From the NCBI GenBank assembly GCA_015277795.1, contig CP063848.1:3472001-3536000 (forward strand): a DNA stretch of 64,000 nucleotides, given 5' to 3'. Below the pieces are notes generated by a model, which searched no databases, was not told where the DNA came from, and saw only the letters and a program-made list of their open reading frames with translations. Shown here piece by piece: positions 1 to 10,367 of the stretch. The stretch is from Massilia sp. UMI-21. Its GTDB lineage: Bacteria > Pseudomonadota > Gammaproteobacteria > Burkholderiales > Burkholderiaceae_D. Within the stretch, counting starts at the first letter, position 1; each line of letters begins with the position of its first letter. The translations under genes and the position numbers were made by a program.

Positions 1-3000
1 GTGACGACCGCGGTGGCGCGCGGCGACCTGTCCAAGAAGATCACCGTGGACGTGAAGGGCGAGATTCTCGAACTGAAGGACACCATCAACGTCATGGTCG
101 ACCAGCTGTCCTCGTTCGCATCCGAGGTGACCCGCGTCGCCCGTGAGGTGGGCACCGAAGGCAAGCTCGGTGGACAGGCGAACGTGTCCGGCGTGGCGGG
201 CACCTGGAAGGACCTGACCGAGAACGTCAACCAGCTGGCGGCGAACCTGACCAACCAGATGCGCGCGATCGGCGAGGTGGCGACCGCGGTGACCCGCGGC
301 GACCTGTCGCGTTCGATCCAGGTGGAAGCGCGCGGCGAGGTGTCCTACCTGAAGGACAACATCAACGAGATGATCCGCAACCTGAAGGAGACCACCCAGA
401 AGAACGCGCAGCAGGACTGGCTGAAGACCAACCTGGCGCGCTTCACGCGCCTCTTGCAGGGCCAGCGCGACCTGCAGGCCGTGACCAAGCTGATCCTGTC
501 CGAGCTGGCGCCGCTGGTGTCGGCCCACCACGGCGTGTTCTACATGATGGACTCGCAGGAGAGCGATGCACGCCTGCGCATGATCGCGTCCTACGGCTAC
601 CGTTCCAGCCGCAAGCTGCCGACCTCGTTCCTGCCGGGCGAAGGCCTGGTGGGCCAGTGCGCGCTGGAGAAGAACCGCATCTGGCTGACCGACGTGCCGC
701 GCGACTACATCGTGGTCTCGTCGGGCCTGGGCTCGGCGCCGCCGAACAACATCGTGGTGCTGCCGATCCTGTTCGAGCAGCAGGTCAAGGCGGTGATCGA
801 GATCGCCTCGCTGGATCGCTTCACCGAAACCCACCTGTCCTTCCTCGACCAGCTGATGGAATCGATCGGCGTGGTCCTGAACACGATCGAGGCGAACAGC
901 CGTACCGAGTCGCTGCTGACCCAGTCGCAGTCGCTGGCGCAGGAACTGCAGCAGACCAACCAGGAGCTGGCGGAGAAGGCGCGCCTGCTGTCCGAGCAGA
1001 ACATCGAGGTGGAACGCAAGAACCGCGAGGTGGAACAGGCCAAGCTGGCGCTGGAAGAGAAGGCGACCCAGCTGGCCCTGTCGTCCAAGTACAAGTCCGA
1101 GTTCCTGGCGAATATGTCGCACGAACTCAGGACGCCACTGAACTCGTTATTGATCCTGGCGCAGCAATTATCTGACAACCCCGAGGGCAACCTGTCGGGC
1201 AAGCAGGTGGAATTCGCCAAGACCATCCACGGTTCCGGCTCCGACCTGCTGACCCTGATCAACGACATTCTCGACCTGTCGAAGATCGAGTCCGGCACCG
1301 TCACGCTGGACGTGTCGGAGTACCGCTTCTCGAACCTGCGCAACTACGTGGACCGCACCTTCCGCCACATGGCCGAGGCCAAGCACCTCGGCTTCGAGGT
1401 GGCGCTGGCGGAGAACCTGCCGACCGCGGTGATGACCGACACCACGCGCCTGCAGCAGGTCCTGAAGAACCTGCTGTCGAACGCCTTCAAGTTCACCAGC
1501 CATGGCCAGGTGTCGCTGAGCATCAGCCTGGTGGGCAGCGGCTGGACCCACGACCACCCGAACCTGGTCCACGCCGATGCGGTGCTGGCCTTCTCGGTGC
1601 ACGATACCGGCGTCGGCATCCCGTCCGACAAGCTGCAGCTGATCTTCGAAGCCTTCCAGCAGGCCGACGGCTCGACCGCGCGCAAATACGGCGGCACCGG
1701 CCTGGGTCTGTCGATCTCGCGCGAACTGGCGCGCCTGCTGGGCGGCGAAATCCGCGTCGAGTCGACCGTCAACGTCGGCTCGACCTTCACCCTGTACCTG
1801 CCGTACAACCGGGCCGGCTTCATCAACTACGAACAGGCGCGCCAGCCGCAACCGGCCCGCCTGGCGCCGCCGGTCGTCCCGCCCCAGGTGGCCTACCAGC
1901 CCGCGCCGCAGGCAAGCGCCGACCTGTCCACGGTCGATGCGGTGGAAGCCGGTTCGCTGATCGAATACTCCTCGGTACTGGACGACCGCGGCCTGGTCAC
2001 GCCGGGCGACCCGTCGGTGCTGATCGTGGAAGACGACGAGCGCTTCGCCAAGGTGCTGCTCGACTTCGCCCGCGAAAAGAATTTCAAGGGCATCGTCACC
2101 CAGCGCGGCGATTCGGCGCTGTCGCTGGCGCGCGACTACCTGCCGTCCGCGATCCTGCTCGACATCGACCTGCCCGACATCGACGGCTTCACGGTGCTCG
2201 ACCGCCTCAAGCGCGATCCGAGCACCCGTCATATCCCGGTACACGTGATGTCCTCGCTACGCGAGCGCGAGCGCGCGCTGCGCCAGGGTGCGATCTCGTA
2301 CATCAACAAGCCGGTCAGCCGCGAAGCGCTGCAGGAAGAATTCAAGCGCATCCAGAAGTTCCTGCTGGGCGGCAAGCGTTCGCTGCTGGTGGTGGAAGAC
2401 GACATGGCCCAGCGTGAGTCGATCGTGGCCCTGATCGGCAACACCGACATCCACATGGTGACCGTGGATACCGGCGCCGCGGCGATGGAGGCGCTGGAAA
2501 GCGCGCGCTTCGACTGCATGGTGCTGGACCTGACCCTGCCGGACGTGTCGGGCTTCGACCTGCTGGATCGCATCGGCGCCAACGAGCGCCTGCGCGACCT
2601 GCCGGTGGTGATCTATACCGCCAAGGAGCTGTCGCGCAAGGAAGTCACCAAGCTCAAGCGCTATGCCAAGACCATCGTCATGAAGGACGCGCGTTCGCCG
2701 GAGCGCCTGCTGGACGAAACCGCGCTGTTCCTGCACCGTTCGCAGGCCAGCCTGCCGGAGCAGCAGCGCCGCATGCTGGAAGAAATCCACGCGCTCGACG
2801 GCGGCCTGGCCGGACGCAAGGTCCTGATCGTCGACGACGACCTGCGCAACATCTTCGCGCTGTCCACCCTGCTCGAGCGCCAGCAGATGCAGGTGCTGTT
2901 CGCCGAGAACGGCCGCGACGGCATCGAGGTGCTGGAGAAGGATCCGAGCATCGAGATCGTCCTGATGGACATCATGATGCCGGAGATGGACGGCTACGAC

Positions 3001-3177
3001 ACGATGCGGGCGATCCGACGCATTCCGAAGTTCCGTTCGCTGCCGATCATCACCCTGACCGCCAAGGCAATGAAGGGCGACCGCGACAAGTGCATCGCCG
3101 CCGGCGCCTCGGACTACATCACCAAGCCGGTCGATGTGGCCCAGCTGCTGTCGATGATGCGGGTCTGGCTCCATTGA
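1..3177 (+). CDS. Hybrid sensor histidine kinase with HAMP repeats, GAF and three receiver domains (5' partial)
   Basis: The reading frame is open from the first base, so the true N-terminus lies outside the window. The visible 1058 residues contain at least two HAMP-type repeats (about 1-130), a GAF domain (about 150-297), a coiled coil (about 310-365), a HisKA dimerisation domain with phospho-acceptor His374 in the motif SHELRTPLN, a HATPase domain (about 475-605, G boxes DTGVGIP and GGTGLGLS) and three receiver domains. The likely phospho-acceptor aspartates are Asp721, Asp843 and Asp990. This is the architecture of large cytoplasmic hybrid kinases with serial HAMP units, which run multistep phosphorelays. 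Its stop TGA overlaps the ATG of the next gene by one base, so the two are translationally coupled. The signal sensed cannot be told. Confidence 0.93.
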   Translation: MTTAVARGDLSKKITVDVKGEILELKDTINVMVDQLSSFASEVTRVAREVGTEGKLGGQANVSGVAGTWKDLTENVNQLAANLTNQMRAIGEVATAVTRGDLSRSIQVEARGEVSYLKDNINEMIRNLKETTQKNAQQDWLKTNLARFTRLLQGQRDLQAVTKLILSELAPLVSAHHGVFYMMDSQESDARLRMIASYGYRSSRKLPTSFLPGEGLVGQCALEKNRIWLTDVPRDYIVVSSGLGSAPPNNIVVLPILFEQQVKAVIEIASLDRFTETHLSFLDQLMESIGVVLNTIEANSRTESLLTQSQSLAQELQQTNQELAEKARLLSEQNIEVERKNREVEQAKLALEEKATQLALSSKYKSEFLANMSHELRTPLNSLLILAQQLSDNPEGNLSGKQVEFAKTIHGSGSDLLTLINDILDLSKIESGTVTLDVSEYRFSNLRNYVDRTFRHMAEAKHLGFEVALAENLPTAVMTDTTRLQQVLKNLLSNAFKFTSHGQVSLSISLVGSGWTHDHPNLVHADAVLAFSVHDTGVGIPSDKLQLIFEAFQQADGSTARKYGGTGLGLSISRELARLLGGEIRVESTVNVGSTFTLYLPYNRAGFINYEQARQPQPARLAPPVVPPQVAYQPAPQASADLSTVDAVEAGSLIEYSSVLDDRGLVTPGDPSVLIVEDDERFAKVLLDFAREKNFKGIVTQRGDSALSLARDYLPSAILLDIDLPDIDGFTVLDRLKRDPSTRHIPVHVMSSLRERERALRQGAISYINKPVSREALQEEFKRIQKFLLGGKRSLLVVEDDMAQRESIVALIGNTDIHMVTVDTGAAAMEALESARFDCMVLDLTLPDVSGFDLLDRIGANERLRDLPVVIYTAKELSRKEVTKLKRYAKTIVMKDARSPERLLDETALFLHRSQASLPEQQRRMLEEIHALDGGLAGRKVLIVDDDLRNIFALSTLLERQQMQVLFAENGRDGIEVLEKDPSIEIVLMDIMMPEMDGYDTMRAIRRIPKFRSLPIITLTAKAMKGDRDKCIAAGASDYITKPVDVAQLLSMMRVWLH

Positions 3178-4073
3178 TGGCGCGGTCGATGGCGGCATCG
3201 ATGGCTGCATCGATGGAAGCGTCGGGCGCCTGCTTCGGGTTCGCCGGACCGGGCGAGCTTCAGGCGACCGAGGAACTCGAACTCGAACTGCTGCTGGAAG
3301 CCGTGTACCAGCGCTTCGGGTTCGACTTCCGTGGATATGCGCGTCCAAGGGTGCGCGAGCGGCTGCTGGCCCTGCTGCGGGCGCGCGGCCTGGGGACCAT
3401 CTCCAGCCTGCAGGAACGGGTGCTGCACGAAGCGGGCGTGGCGCAGGCCGTGGTGCGCGCGCTGGCGGTGCCGAAGGCAGCGCTGTTCGACCTGCCCGAG
3501 GACGCGCGCCGCCTGCGCAGCGCGCTCGGCGACAGCCTGCGTCCGACCGCCCTGCCCAAGGTCTGGCTGGCCGAGCCGGCCGGCGTGGCCGAAGCCTGGA
3601 CGCTGGCGATCGTGCTGGCGGAAGAAAAGCTGTATGGCCGCACCGAGGTGTTCGCAACCCTGGCCAGCGACGAGTTGCTGTTCGAAGCGCGCAGCGCCAG
3701 CTTGCCGGCGGACGGCTTGCTGCACGCGCAGGCCCGGTACGAGGCCAGCGGCGGCAGCGGCCGGCTCAGCGACTACTTCGAGGTGGCGGGCGGCGAAGCG
3801 CGCCTGCTGCCGCGCCTGCGCGAGCGCATCACCTGGGCCCAATACAGCCTGGTGACGGACGCCTCGTTCCAGGAGTTCCACGGCATCGTCTGCCGTCAAG
3901 CCCTGCCCGACTTCGGGCCGGTGCTGCGCCAGCGCGTGCTGCGCCTGTTCCGCGACAGCCTGTCCTTGTTCGGGGTGCTGGGCCTGGACCGCGAGCTGGG
4001 CGCCACCGATGTGGCGGCCGGCGATTACCAGGCCTTGTTCGCGGATGGCGGCTGGTACAAGCGCATCCGCTAG
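3177..4073 (+). CDS. Degenerate CheR-like protein coupled to the hybrid kinase
   Basis: The ATG at 3177 overlaps the kinase stop codon (TGATG), giving a 298-residue protein. The N-terminus ([16 protein letters not shown]) is encoded by a short tandem repeat. An N-terminal helical CheR-like domain (about 30-100) is followed by a Rossmann-like region and a C-terminal YFEV...LLPRLRERITWAQYSLV segment typical of CheR methyltransferases. The SAM-binding glycine motif that CheR proteins carry before the helix EEAYSLA is replaced by AEPAGVAEAWTLA. Methyltransferase activity is therefore doubtful, and the protein may have become a partner or adaptor of the kinase. The family call comes from motif layout only. 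Confidence 0.75.
   Translation: MARSMAASMAASMEASGACFGFAGPGELQATEELELELLLEAVYQRFGFDFRGYARPRVRERLLALLRARGLGTISSLQERVLHEAGVAQAVVRALAVPKAALFDLPEDARRLRSALGDSLRPTALPKVWLAEPAGVAEAWTLAIVLAEEKLYGRTEVFATLASDELLFEARSASLPADGLLHAQARYEASGGSGRLSDYFEVAGGEARLLPRLRERITWAQYSLVTDASFQEFHGIVCRQALPDFGPVLRQRVLRLFRDSLSLFGVLGLDRELGATDVAAGDYQALFADGGWYKRIR
3180..3221 (+). repeat. Short tandem repeat at the 5' end of the CheR-like gene
   Basis: The unit GCATCGATGG and close variants recur at about 12-base spacing and encode repeated Ser-Met-Ala-Ala. Because ATG is within the unit, several alternative in-frame starts exist. The choice of 3177 rests on the TGATG overlap with the upstream gene. Confidence 0.6.
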
Positions 4074-4097
4074 GCTGGGGGGGGCGAGCGGGCGCCC

Positions 4098-4703
4098 CTA
4101 GCGCTGCGCGATGCGGTCGCGCCACGCCTGCAGGTGCGGCATCCCTTCCTCCGCGGGCCGGAATTTCAGCAGGCCGCGGGCAAACTCCAGCGCGCAGAAG
4201 GCCGTGATGTCGGCAATCGTGAAGCGCGCGCCAGCGACATAAGGCTGCCTGGCCAGCTCCCCGTCCAGCCAGCGCGCCGTGGCGCGCATCTTCAGGCCCT
4301 GCGCCGCGCCGAAGTCCGGAAACTGCGGCTGCTCCAGCACCGCCAACCCGGGATGGGTATGGCGCACGCACAGCGCGGTTTCCAGCATCAGGTGCAGTTC
4401 CATGCGGCGGTCGGCCATCTCGATGAAGGCGCGCTCGGTGGCGTCGACGCCCATCAGGTTCGGCTCCGGGTGCAGGCCTTCGAGGTAGGTGCAGATCGCC
4501 CGGGTTTCGCTGAGCGCGCGGCCGTCGTCGAGCACCAGCACCGGCACCCGCGCCAGCGGGTTGAGGGCCAGGAAGTCCTCGCTGCGATGGACGCCGGCAT
4601 TCAGGTCGATGTCGACCAGTTCGATGCCGTCGATGCCTTTCGCGGCCATGAACATCGCGACGCGCCGCGGGTTCGGCGCACGGGGGCTGGTATAGAGACG
4701 CAT
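4098..4703 (-). CDS. Glutathione S-transferase family protein
   Basis: A 201-residue protein with the two-domain GST layout: a thioredoxin-like N-domain (1-78) with the cis-proline region ARVPVLVLDDG and the glutathione-binding turn SETRAICTYLE, then an all-helical C-domain containing the conserved FTIADI motif near residue 160. GSTs conjugate glutathione to electrophiles in the cytosol or serve as thiol reductases. The active-site region near residue 6 (SPRAPN) suggests a serine-type or atypical GST. It lies between the kinase gene pair and glpD, facing the former tail to tail. Substrate unknown. Confidence 0.9.
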   Translation of the reverse strand: MRLYTSPRAPNPRRVAMFMAAKGIDGIELVDIDLNAGVHRSEDFLALNPLARVPVLVLDDGRALSETRAICTYLEGLHPEPNLMGVDATERAFIEMADRRMELHLMLETALCVRHTHPGLAVLEQPQFPDFGAAQGLKMRATARWLDGELARQPYVAGARFTIADITAFCALEFARGLLKFRPAEEGMPHLQAWRDRIAQR

Positions 4704-4746
4704 TGCTATCCTTCGATCATGAAGAAGGACCCATCATAGCCGGTTT

Positions 4747-6318
4747 TCAGGCCGGCTCGGTCAGCGCCACCGGTCCGGCCCGGGGATGCGCGGCCGCCAT
4801 CCAGGCCGCGACCGCGTCCACGCAGCCCGGCGGCAGGTGCAAACCGAGCTTGGTCCGCCGCCACAACACGTCTTCGGCGCAAGCGGCCCACTCGTGCCGC
4901 ATCAGGTAGCGCAGCTCGGCGGCAAACAGACCGGGCGCGACCTCTTCGCCCAGGTCCTCGATGCGCGCGGCGCCCGCCAGCAAGATCTCGACCCGGGTGC
5001 CGTAGGCACGCGCCCAGCGTAGTGCCAGGCTGGCCGGAAGCCACGGGTGGCGGCGTTCGAGCGCCGCCACCCAGCGGTCGAACTCGCGCACACCGCGGCT
5101 GTCAGGCGTACTGCCGAACAGGTCGCCGCCAGGCAGCACGGCCCGCGCCGTCCACCCCGGCTCCGCCCGGCCGAGCCTGCCGGCGATCCAGGCGCCCGCT
5201 TCCTCGGCCAGCCTGCGGTAGGTGGTGATCTTGCCGCCGAAGACGGACAGCAGCGGCGCGCCCGCCGTGTCGTGGCCGAGCAGGTAGTCGCGCGTGGCGG
5301 CGCTGGCGCTGGCCGCCGCGTCTTCGAGTAGCGGCCGCACCCCGGAATAGCTCCACACCACGTCCGCGGGCCCGAGTTGCCGCCGGAAGTAGCGGTTGGC
5401 GAGTTCGCACAGGTAAGCCGTCTCGGTGGCGGCGATCGCGACCTCGTCCGGGTCGCCCTGGAACTCGACGTCGGTGGTCCCGATGAGCGTGAACACGCCC
5501 TCGTAGGGCATCGCGAACACGATGCGGCCATCGGGGTGCTGGAAGATGTAGGCGTAGGGGTGGTCGAACAGGCGCGGCACCACGATGTGGCTGCCCTTCA
5601 CCAGGCGCAGCCGCCGCCCGGGCGCCTGGCCGGTGGCGAGATGGGACACGCGTGCCGCCCACGGACCGGCTGCGTTGACCAGCAGGCGCGCCTTCACGCG
5701 CCGGCTGCGCTCGCCGTGCACCAGGGTCGCCATCCAATGGTCCGGATGGCGTTCGAAGGCCGTGCAGCGCGTGTGGGTGAGTACGGTGGCGCCGCGCTCG
5801 TGCGCGTCGAGCGCGTTGAGCACCACCAGGCGGGCGTCGTCGACCCAGCCGTCGGAGTAGACGAAGCCGCGCGTAAAGGCCGGCTTGAGCGGGCCGCCGG
5901 CAAGGTGCCCGGCCAGTTCGACCGCGCTGGATGCGGGCAGGAAGGCGCGTGGCGCCAGGCGGTCGTAGAGGAACAGGCCGGCGCGGATCATCCAGGCCGG
6001 GCGCTGGGCGCCGTCGTGCGGCATCACGAAGCGCAGCGGATGCATGATGTGCGGCGCGCTGCACAGCAGCACCTCACGCTCGGCCAGCGCCTTGCGCACC
6101 AGGCCGAATGCGCGGTGTTCGAGGTAGCGCAGGCCTCCGTGAATCAGCTTGCTCGAGGCCGAGGACGTATGCGCGCCAAGGTCGTCCTTGTCGCACAGGA
6201 GCACCCGCAGGCCGCGCCCGGCCAGGTCGCGGGCGATGCCCGCGCCATTGATGCCGCCGCCCACGACCAGCACCTCGCATTCCAGCAGGCCGTCTGCCGT
6301 TCGATCCGCATCGCTCAT
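4747..6318 (-). CDS. glpD: Aerobic glycerol-3-phosphate dehydrogenase
   Basis: A 523-residue flavoprotein that oxidises sn-glycerol 3-phosphate to dihydroxyacetone phosphate at the inner membrane and passes electrons to quinone. The N-terminal dinucleotide fold has the FAD motif VVGGGINGAGIARDLAGRG, followed by SSASSKLIHGGLRYLE, a family hallmark. The C-terminal part has the DAO_C-type segment with YGTRVEILL. The start was set at the ATG at 6318, where GGAGG stands a few bases upstream; the open frame runs further upstream without family sequence. It is divergent from the disrupted HD gene. Length fits the family. Confidence 0.95.
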   Translation of the reverse strand: MSDADRTADGLLECEVLVVGGGINGAGIARDLAGRGLRVLLCDKDDLGAHTSSASSKLIHGGLRYLEHRAFGLVRKALAEREVLLCSAPHIMHPLRFVMPHDGAQRPAWMIRAGLFLYDRLAPRAFLPASSAVELAGHLAGGPLKPAFTRGFVYSDGWVDDARLVVLNALDAHERGATVLTHTRCTAFERHPDHWMATLVHGERSRRVKARLLVNAAGPWAARVSHLATGQAPGRRLRLVKGSHIVVPRLFDHPYAYIFQHPDGRIVFAMPYEGVFTLIGTTDVEFQGDPDEVAIAATETAYLCELANRYFRRQLGPADVVWSYSGVRPLLEDAAASASAATRDYLLGHDTAGAPLLSVFGGKITTYRRLAEEAGAWIAGRLGRAEPGWTARAVLPGGDLFGSTPDSRGVREFDRWVAALERRHPWLPASLALRWARAYGTRVEILLAGAARIEDLGEEVAPGLFAAELRYLMRHEWAACAEDVLWRRTKLGLHLPPGCVDAVAAWMAAAHPRAGPVALTEPA

Positions 6319-6439
6319 GTCACCTCCTGTGCGCGGGACGGGCCCGCCTGGCCGGCCCAGTGTAGGGACCTGCCGGCGGAGCGTCTTTGCCTGCATCAAT
6401 TATGCTGAGAATGCCGCCGTCCGTGTGTAAAATCGCCGC

Positions 6440-6607
6440 ATGCACAACTCATCGAGCGCCGCGGCGCGCGCCTGGGTCCGCATGCCTTCCGGTAAGCGCC
6501 TGGACCTGCTCAACCCAACCCCCTTCGACTGGGACGATGCCGACCTGGCGCTGGGCCTGGCGCGCACCTACCGCTGGGGCGGCCATTCGGCATGGCCGCT
6601 GTTATAG
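6440..6607 (+). pseudogene. HD-domain phosphohydrolase, 5' fragment (disrupted by the island)
   Basis: The ATG at 6440 opens a frame of 55 codons ending in a TAG at 6605-6607, which belongs to the island. The first 54 residues carry MPSGKRLDLL and RWGGHSAWPL, the N-terminal hallmarks of an HD phosphohydrolase. They align with residues 18-57 of the intact island-borne copy at 15899-16459. Joining 6440-6602 to 63491-63963 gives an uninterrupted frame of 212 codons (211 residues) with the HD ligands His59, an LLHDAEE motif and a distal Asp in QADRLA. The break falls at codon 55, four codons before His59, so the fragment cannot be active. Confidence 0.9.
6596..6602. repeat. Left att core repeat of the island
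   Basis: CCGCTGT occurs here and again at 63484-63490. The sequence to the left is HD-gene coding sequence, and the sequence to the right turns abruptly AT-rich. Removing everything from 6603 to 63490 restores the HD reading frame, which fixes this as the crossover region within the length of the repeat. Confidence 0.88.
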
Positions 6608-6942
6608 GCCCAAACTTATCTATAATAATTACGAAATTTTGTCATCAGGTGCTCGTTCGAGTCACTTGCTTGGAGAGATTGTTTTCTCCGGTCAACGACG
6701 TTCTACCCTACAATAAACGTAACATTAACAATTCTTCACGCGGCTGTTTGTCCGTGTTGACTAGTAGCGCCCACTGCCGTCTACAACCTGTGACCTCGTA
6801 CCCTCAATGAAAAGCTAACAAAGGCGCTGAACCGCGCTAGCCCCGTATTTCTTACCACGTGCAAAGTAGTACACAGCCGCCTTAGCAAAGGATCACCGGC
6901 AAGGTTTTGTGTTAAAAATATTAACCGCAACAGGAGGTCGAA
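6608..6942. other. AT-rich left end of the island, no gene seen
   Basis: This 335-bp stretch lies between the HD-gene fragment and the first recombinase gene. It is much more AT-rich than the host DNA and contains runs such as TATAATAATTACGAAATTTTG. It probably holds the recombinase arm-binding sites and the promoter of the recombination operon. TGTTATAGG at 6600-6608 resembles TGTTATGGG at 63454-63462 near the other end. No convincing coding frame was found. Confidence 0.5.
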
Positions 6943-8472
6943 ATGAAGCACGTGCGTGTCTGGGCCAAAGTGAAATTAGACGCTAGTGGAAGTTCCATCC
7001 GCCTTCCGGTGCTTGTCATAATGGCTTCAGAAAAAATAAGCGTCTTGGAGCCGCTACTTAACTATTTTCTTTCTCGCCACAACGAGCGTAGCCATTCTTG
7101 GATGATCAAGCTTTGCCAGATTGTTGGGCAGCTTATCGATTACATCAACGCCAACCCTCAGGTTCTAAAGCCAGTTGATCTTTTTCGTGGTTTTATCAAT
7201 GCTCAATACAACGGCACCATCAGCGAAAAAGGAGAGGACCCAAGCTTTCTGTGCTGGTTCTCATCTAATGCAAGAACAGTAAATCCAAAGCTACGTATGC
7301 TCGAGGAATTTTCTGACTGGATGGTGCGAAAAAACTATATTCCTAGCTCGCTAAATCCGTGGACCGCCGCTACTGCTTCAGAGCAGCGGTTCGCGTGGAT
7401 TGCGTGGTATCGTCAAAACCAATTTTCTTTCTTGGGTCACTTAGGAATCGCCGGCAAGAAGTCCCCCGAGTTAGCCAAGGCCAGAGATATTAAATTGAGG
7501 CGGCAGCCCTTGGGCAAGGCTAACGCCGCGAAAGCATTTCCGACAGATTTTGAAGCTGCTCTATTCCGCGACGGCTTTGTGCGACACGGCAAGGAAAACC
7601 AATCAGACATACTGGAAAAATTTGATTGGCGGGGAATCTGCATTGCAATGTTGCTCATGTATGGGGCAAGAAGGTTATCGGAACCATTCCAACTCTGGAC
7701 TGGCGACGTAATGGAGAACCCCACGCGGCCAGGCGAAGCCCTGGTTCGCATCTATCATCCAGTAGAAGGACAAGCGCCAGAGAATCCAAAGATCAACGGC
7801 CGAAGGGCTGCTAACCGTCAGGCATACCTTCAAACTTTTTATCCAAGATATGTGCCTCGGAACTGGGCTCACGGCAACTACCATGCAGGATTCAAAGGGC
7901 GCTCTTTTACCGACCAAAAAGCACAGTACCTTCATGTTCACTGGCTCCCCTCTAATATGGCTGAATCGTTTTTGTATGCCTATCACAATTATATGGAGCA
8001 ACGCGCACTCCTTGGTATTGATAGTTCACGCCATCCATTTGCTTTTGTATCGCACAAAGGCAAACATAAAGGTGAACCGTACACGATCAGTTCCTTTTCT
8101 GCAGCTTGGAAGCGCGCGGTGACACGCATTGGGCTACCTCACGCGAAACTTTACGGAACTACTCCACACGGGGGCAGGCACAGTGTTGGAATACGTGCTA
8201 ATAGAGCTGGCATCAATAGATACGACGCGAGAGAAATGTTTGGACATAGCTCATTGGAGTCGCAAGACGTCTACAGGGTTCCCACAACAGAGCACGTTAC
8301 TGAATCGCTAGATGCTGCAACACAAAGAATTTTGAATGAAGAAATCCTCACGGCCGGCGTCAACACGACAGCGAACAGCCAAATTAATCTGATCGACGTT
8401 TGGGAAGATTCGATGCAGCATAATCGCACCCAAATGATGAGTGTTTTACAACGAAAAAATATAGGAAAATAA
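6943..8472 (+). CDS. gmtY: Tyrosine recombinase, GmtY/GinA-like
   Basis: A 509-residue integrase-like protein starting at an ATG behind a good AGGAGG. The C-terminal half has the tyrosine recombinase residues: Arg in YGARRLSEP (243/244), His409-x-x-Arg412 in TPHGGRHS, His435 in MFGHSS and the nucleophile candidate Tyr444 in SQDVYRV. The N-terminal half is a probable core-DNA-binding helical domain. It is the first gene of an operon with the next recombinase gene 1 bp downstream. The layout fits GmtY of gamma-mobile-trio islands or the first integrase of GInts. AT-rich codon use sets it apart from the host genes. It is apparently intact, but its partner gene is broken. Confidence 0.88.
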   Translation: MKHVRVWAKVKLDASGSSIRLPVLVIMASEKISVLEPLLNYFLSRHNERSHSWMIKLCQIVGQLIDYINANPQVLKPVDLFRGFINAQYNGTISEKGEDPSFLCWFSSNARTVNPKLRMLEEFSDWMVRKNYIPSSLNPWTAATASEQRFAWIAWYRQNQFSFLGHLGIAGKKSPELAKARDIKLRRQPLGKANAAKAFPTDFEAALFRDGFVRHGKENQSDILEKFDWRGICIAMLLMYGARRLSEPFQLWTGDVMENPTRPGEALVRIYHPVEGQAPENPKINGRRAANRQAYLQTFYPRYVPRNWAHGNYHAGFKGRSFTDQKAQYLHVHWLPSNMAESFLYAYHNYMEQRALLGIDSSRHPFAFVSHKGKHKGEPYTISSFSAAWKRAVTRIGLPHAKLYGTTPHGGRHSVGIRANRAGINRYDAREMFGHSSLESQDVYRVPTTEHVTESLDAATQRILNEEILTAGVNTTANSQINLIDVWEDSMQHNRTQMMSVLQRKNIGK

Positions 8473-8473
8473 G

Positions 8474-9910
8474 TTGACTGAACAACGCAGCGAATCCACG
8501 TCCCTTTCCGAGCATACTCATCCTGATGTGGTATTCGAAGGCTTAATTAAAAAAATCAAGAATAATAATAACCGATCCAGTCAATATGCTGTTCGCGCCA
8601 TCGAATGGCTCGAGATCCTAAATTCCGTGTGTCGCGAACTGTTTGAAGCTGGGTCTAAAGATTTTTCAAAAAGAAACGTCTCTCATCACTGCGCCCCATG
8701 TGGCGGCCCGATCCTCACAGATCAATCGATATATAAGCCGCGCCATCGCGAACTTATAAAGGCATGGGCCAAATATGCCGGTGGGACGACACGGGATGAG
8801 AAAACATCTGTAAAAAAAGTCAGCGTGACAGAAACGTCCCTGGAAAATGACAGACGTGCGATTTTCGCGCATCCGGACGAAACGCACGCGGATCTGTTGA
8901 GTAAGATGTTAGCTAACCCAAATTCGAAAGAACCAGTAATCGTAAAGGCTATCCTGCGTCTCAATATCCTGCATGACGTCTGTAAAAAACAATATGCAAT
9001 GGGTAGCAGAGATTTTTCGATGCGCAGCCTTGGTGCTATTTCGGCTCCCTTAGGGGGACCGACTTTTCAGGATAAGTCAATCTACCGGCCGACAAGTCGT
9101 ACTTTAATTGAATCGTGGGCTCAGTTCGCTAATGGGTACACGCGAACGCCGCCTCAACTGTTGAGAGAGCAGGATCGAAAAGAGACGGTTGACTATATCG
9201 AAAATTACTTTCAACGTACCGATCGGTTGCCAAGTTATGAAATGATCAAGAAGGAAGGGATGAAAAAATTTCTTGGCCCTGGAAAATCTCAGAGTGCACA
9301 GACAAACCGCATCATTAGCTCGATGGAACTATGGCGCCAAAGTTGGACAAAGAATGTATCGCCGGAGGTGAGCGCTGTATGTGATCAGCTTTTCGTACGA
9401 CTAGAAAAGATTCCAACCGTTCAGGAAGTTCAAGGGATTCTTGACGTCACTCATCCAAAAGAAGACAGCGCGCTCTTTACAGAAGTCGACTGTTGGCGGA
9501 GGTACCGTTTCGCTATGGACATGTGGATTTTCGCGCCAACCACTGACGAGACGTGTTTTTTATGGCTGGTACTTCACCCGGAACTGGGGCAGTGGCGTGA
9601 ACTCGTGGTCGCCTACCTAAACTCGCGACCAACACACCGAAAAAATTTGAACTTGGCCTTACACGCTTTTTTTTCAAAATATCTGCTAGACGGTAATTTA
9701 AAGCTCACGCCGAAGTCTTTCCTGGCTGAAGATTATCTGCCTCCCGATTTTTCTGACTATTCCACAAAAGAGCCTGGAACTGTAGGCAGAAAACACGAAC
9801 GCGCCGCGATTAATGCTTTCATTGATTACGTACTTGACCGAGGAAGCGATTTCATCGATATTGATGCTCACGGCCACCGAGTACGCAAAGCACAGTACAG
9901 GAACAATTGA
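8474..9910 (+). pseudogene. gmtZ: Large recombinase GmtZ-like, 5' part (cut by IS3-family element)
   Basis: The frame starts at a TTG at 8474, one base after the stop of the previous gene, and encodes 478 residues before reading into the IS3-family element, whose first bases supply the stop TGA. Joining base 9908 to 12386, with one CAATT target copy removed, continues in frame into the ORF at 12451, giving an ancestral protein of 1376 residues. Residues about 45-104 and 160-226 are two copies of one domain, with motifs GSKDFS / GSRDFS, a CGGP or LGGP turn and a RELIKAWAKYA / RTLIESWAQFA helix. The same domain forms the N-terminal half of the GmtX-like protein at 15071. This fragment lacks the catalytic domain. 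Confidence 0.8.
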
Positions 9911-9977
9911 GATAGCCCCCTGATTCACCAGACACGGTCGGTGCGGTATCCTTACGGATAGGAATACGACTGTGAAT

Positions 9978-10367
9978 ATGACTAGGAACAACCAAACCAT
10001 CGAAGTAGTGACAGTGTCCGAGGAGCGGCGCCGTCGCTGGTCAGTGCAGGAGAAAGCTGCACTGGTCAAGGAAACGTACGAGCTGGGGATGAGCGTATCG
10101 CTGGTCGCTCGCAAGCACGGCATCAGTGCCAGCCAGCTGTTCAATTGGCGCAAGCTGGAACGCGCGGGCGCCCTGGTGGCCGTCCAGTCAGGCGAGTCGG
10201 TGGTGCCGGCAAGCGAACTGGCTGCCGCGCGCGCCCAGATCGCACAACTGCAGCGCATGCTCGGCAAGAAGACGATGGAGGCGGAAATCCTGCGCGAAGC
10301 GGTCGAGGTAGCGCGCGAAAAAAAGTGGATTGCGCGCTCACCCTTATTGGACAAGGACGGCCAGTGA
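9978..10367 (+). CDS. IS3-family transposase OrfA
   Basis: A 129-residue helix-turn-helix protein (start at the ATG at 9978; a GTG at 9972 is an alternative). It has the HTH_8/HTH_21-like motif [19 protein letters not shown] followed by a leucine-zipper-like helix ([26 protein letters not shown]), typical of OrfA proteins that bind the IS ends. Its 3' end overlaps orfB in the -1 frame. Confidence 0.9.
   Translation: MTRNNQTIEVVTVSEERRRRWSVQEKAALVKETYELGMSVSLVARKHGISASQLFNWRKLERAGALVAVQSGESVVPASELAAARAQIAQLQRMLGKKTMEAEILREAVEVAREKKWIARSPLLDKDGQ
10319..10325 (+). promoter_or_regulatory. Slippery heptamer for programmed -1 frameshift, OrfA to OrfAB
   Basis: A_AAA_AAG lies in phase with orfA (GAA AAA AAG) inside a run of seven A. 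A -1 shift here joins OrfA to the frame of orfB, as is established for IS3-family elements, giving the fused OrfAB transposase. Confidence 0.85.

Noticed and set aside
2257..3657. Long minus-strand open frame opposite the hybrid kinase and CheR-like gene
   Set aside because: It is Arg/Gln/His-rich low-complexity sequence, mirrors the high-GC codon pattern of the plus-strand genes and has no family motifs.
4074..4097. GC-rich hairpin-like sequence between the CheR-like gene and the GST gene
   Set aside because: A run of eight G and CGCCCC could pair, but there is no T-run on either side and the stem is ambiguous, so it was not called a terminator.
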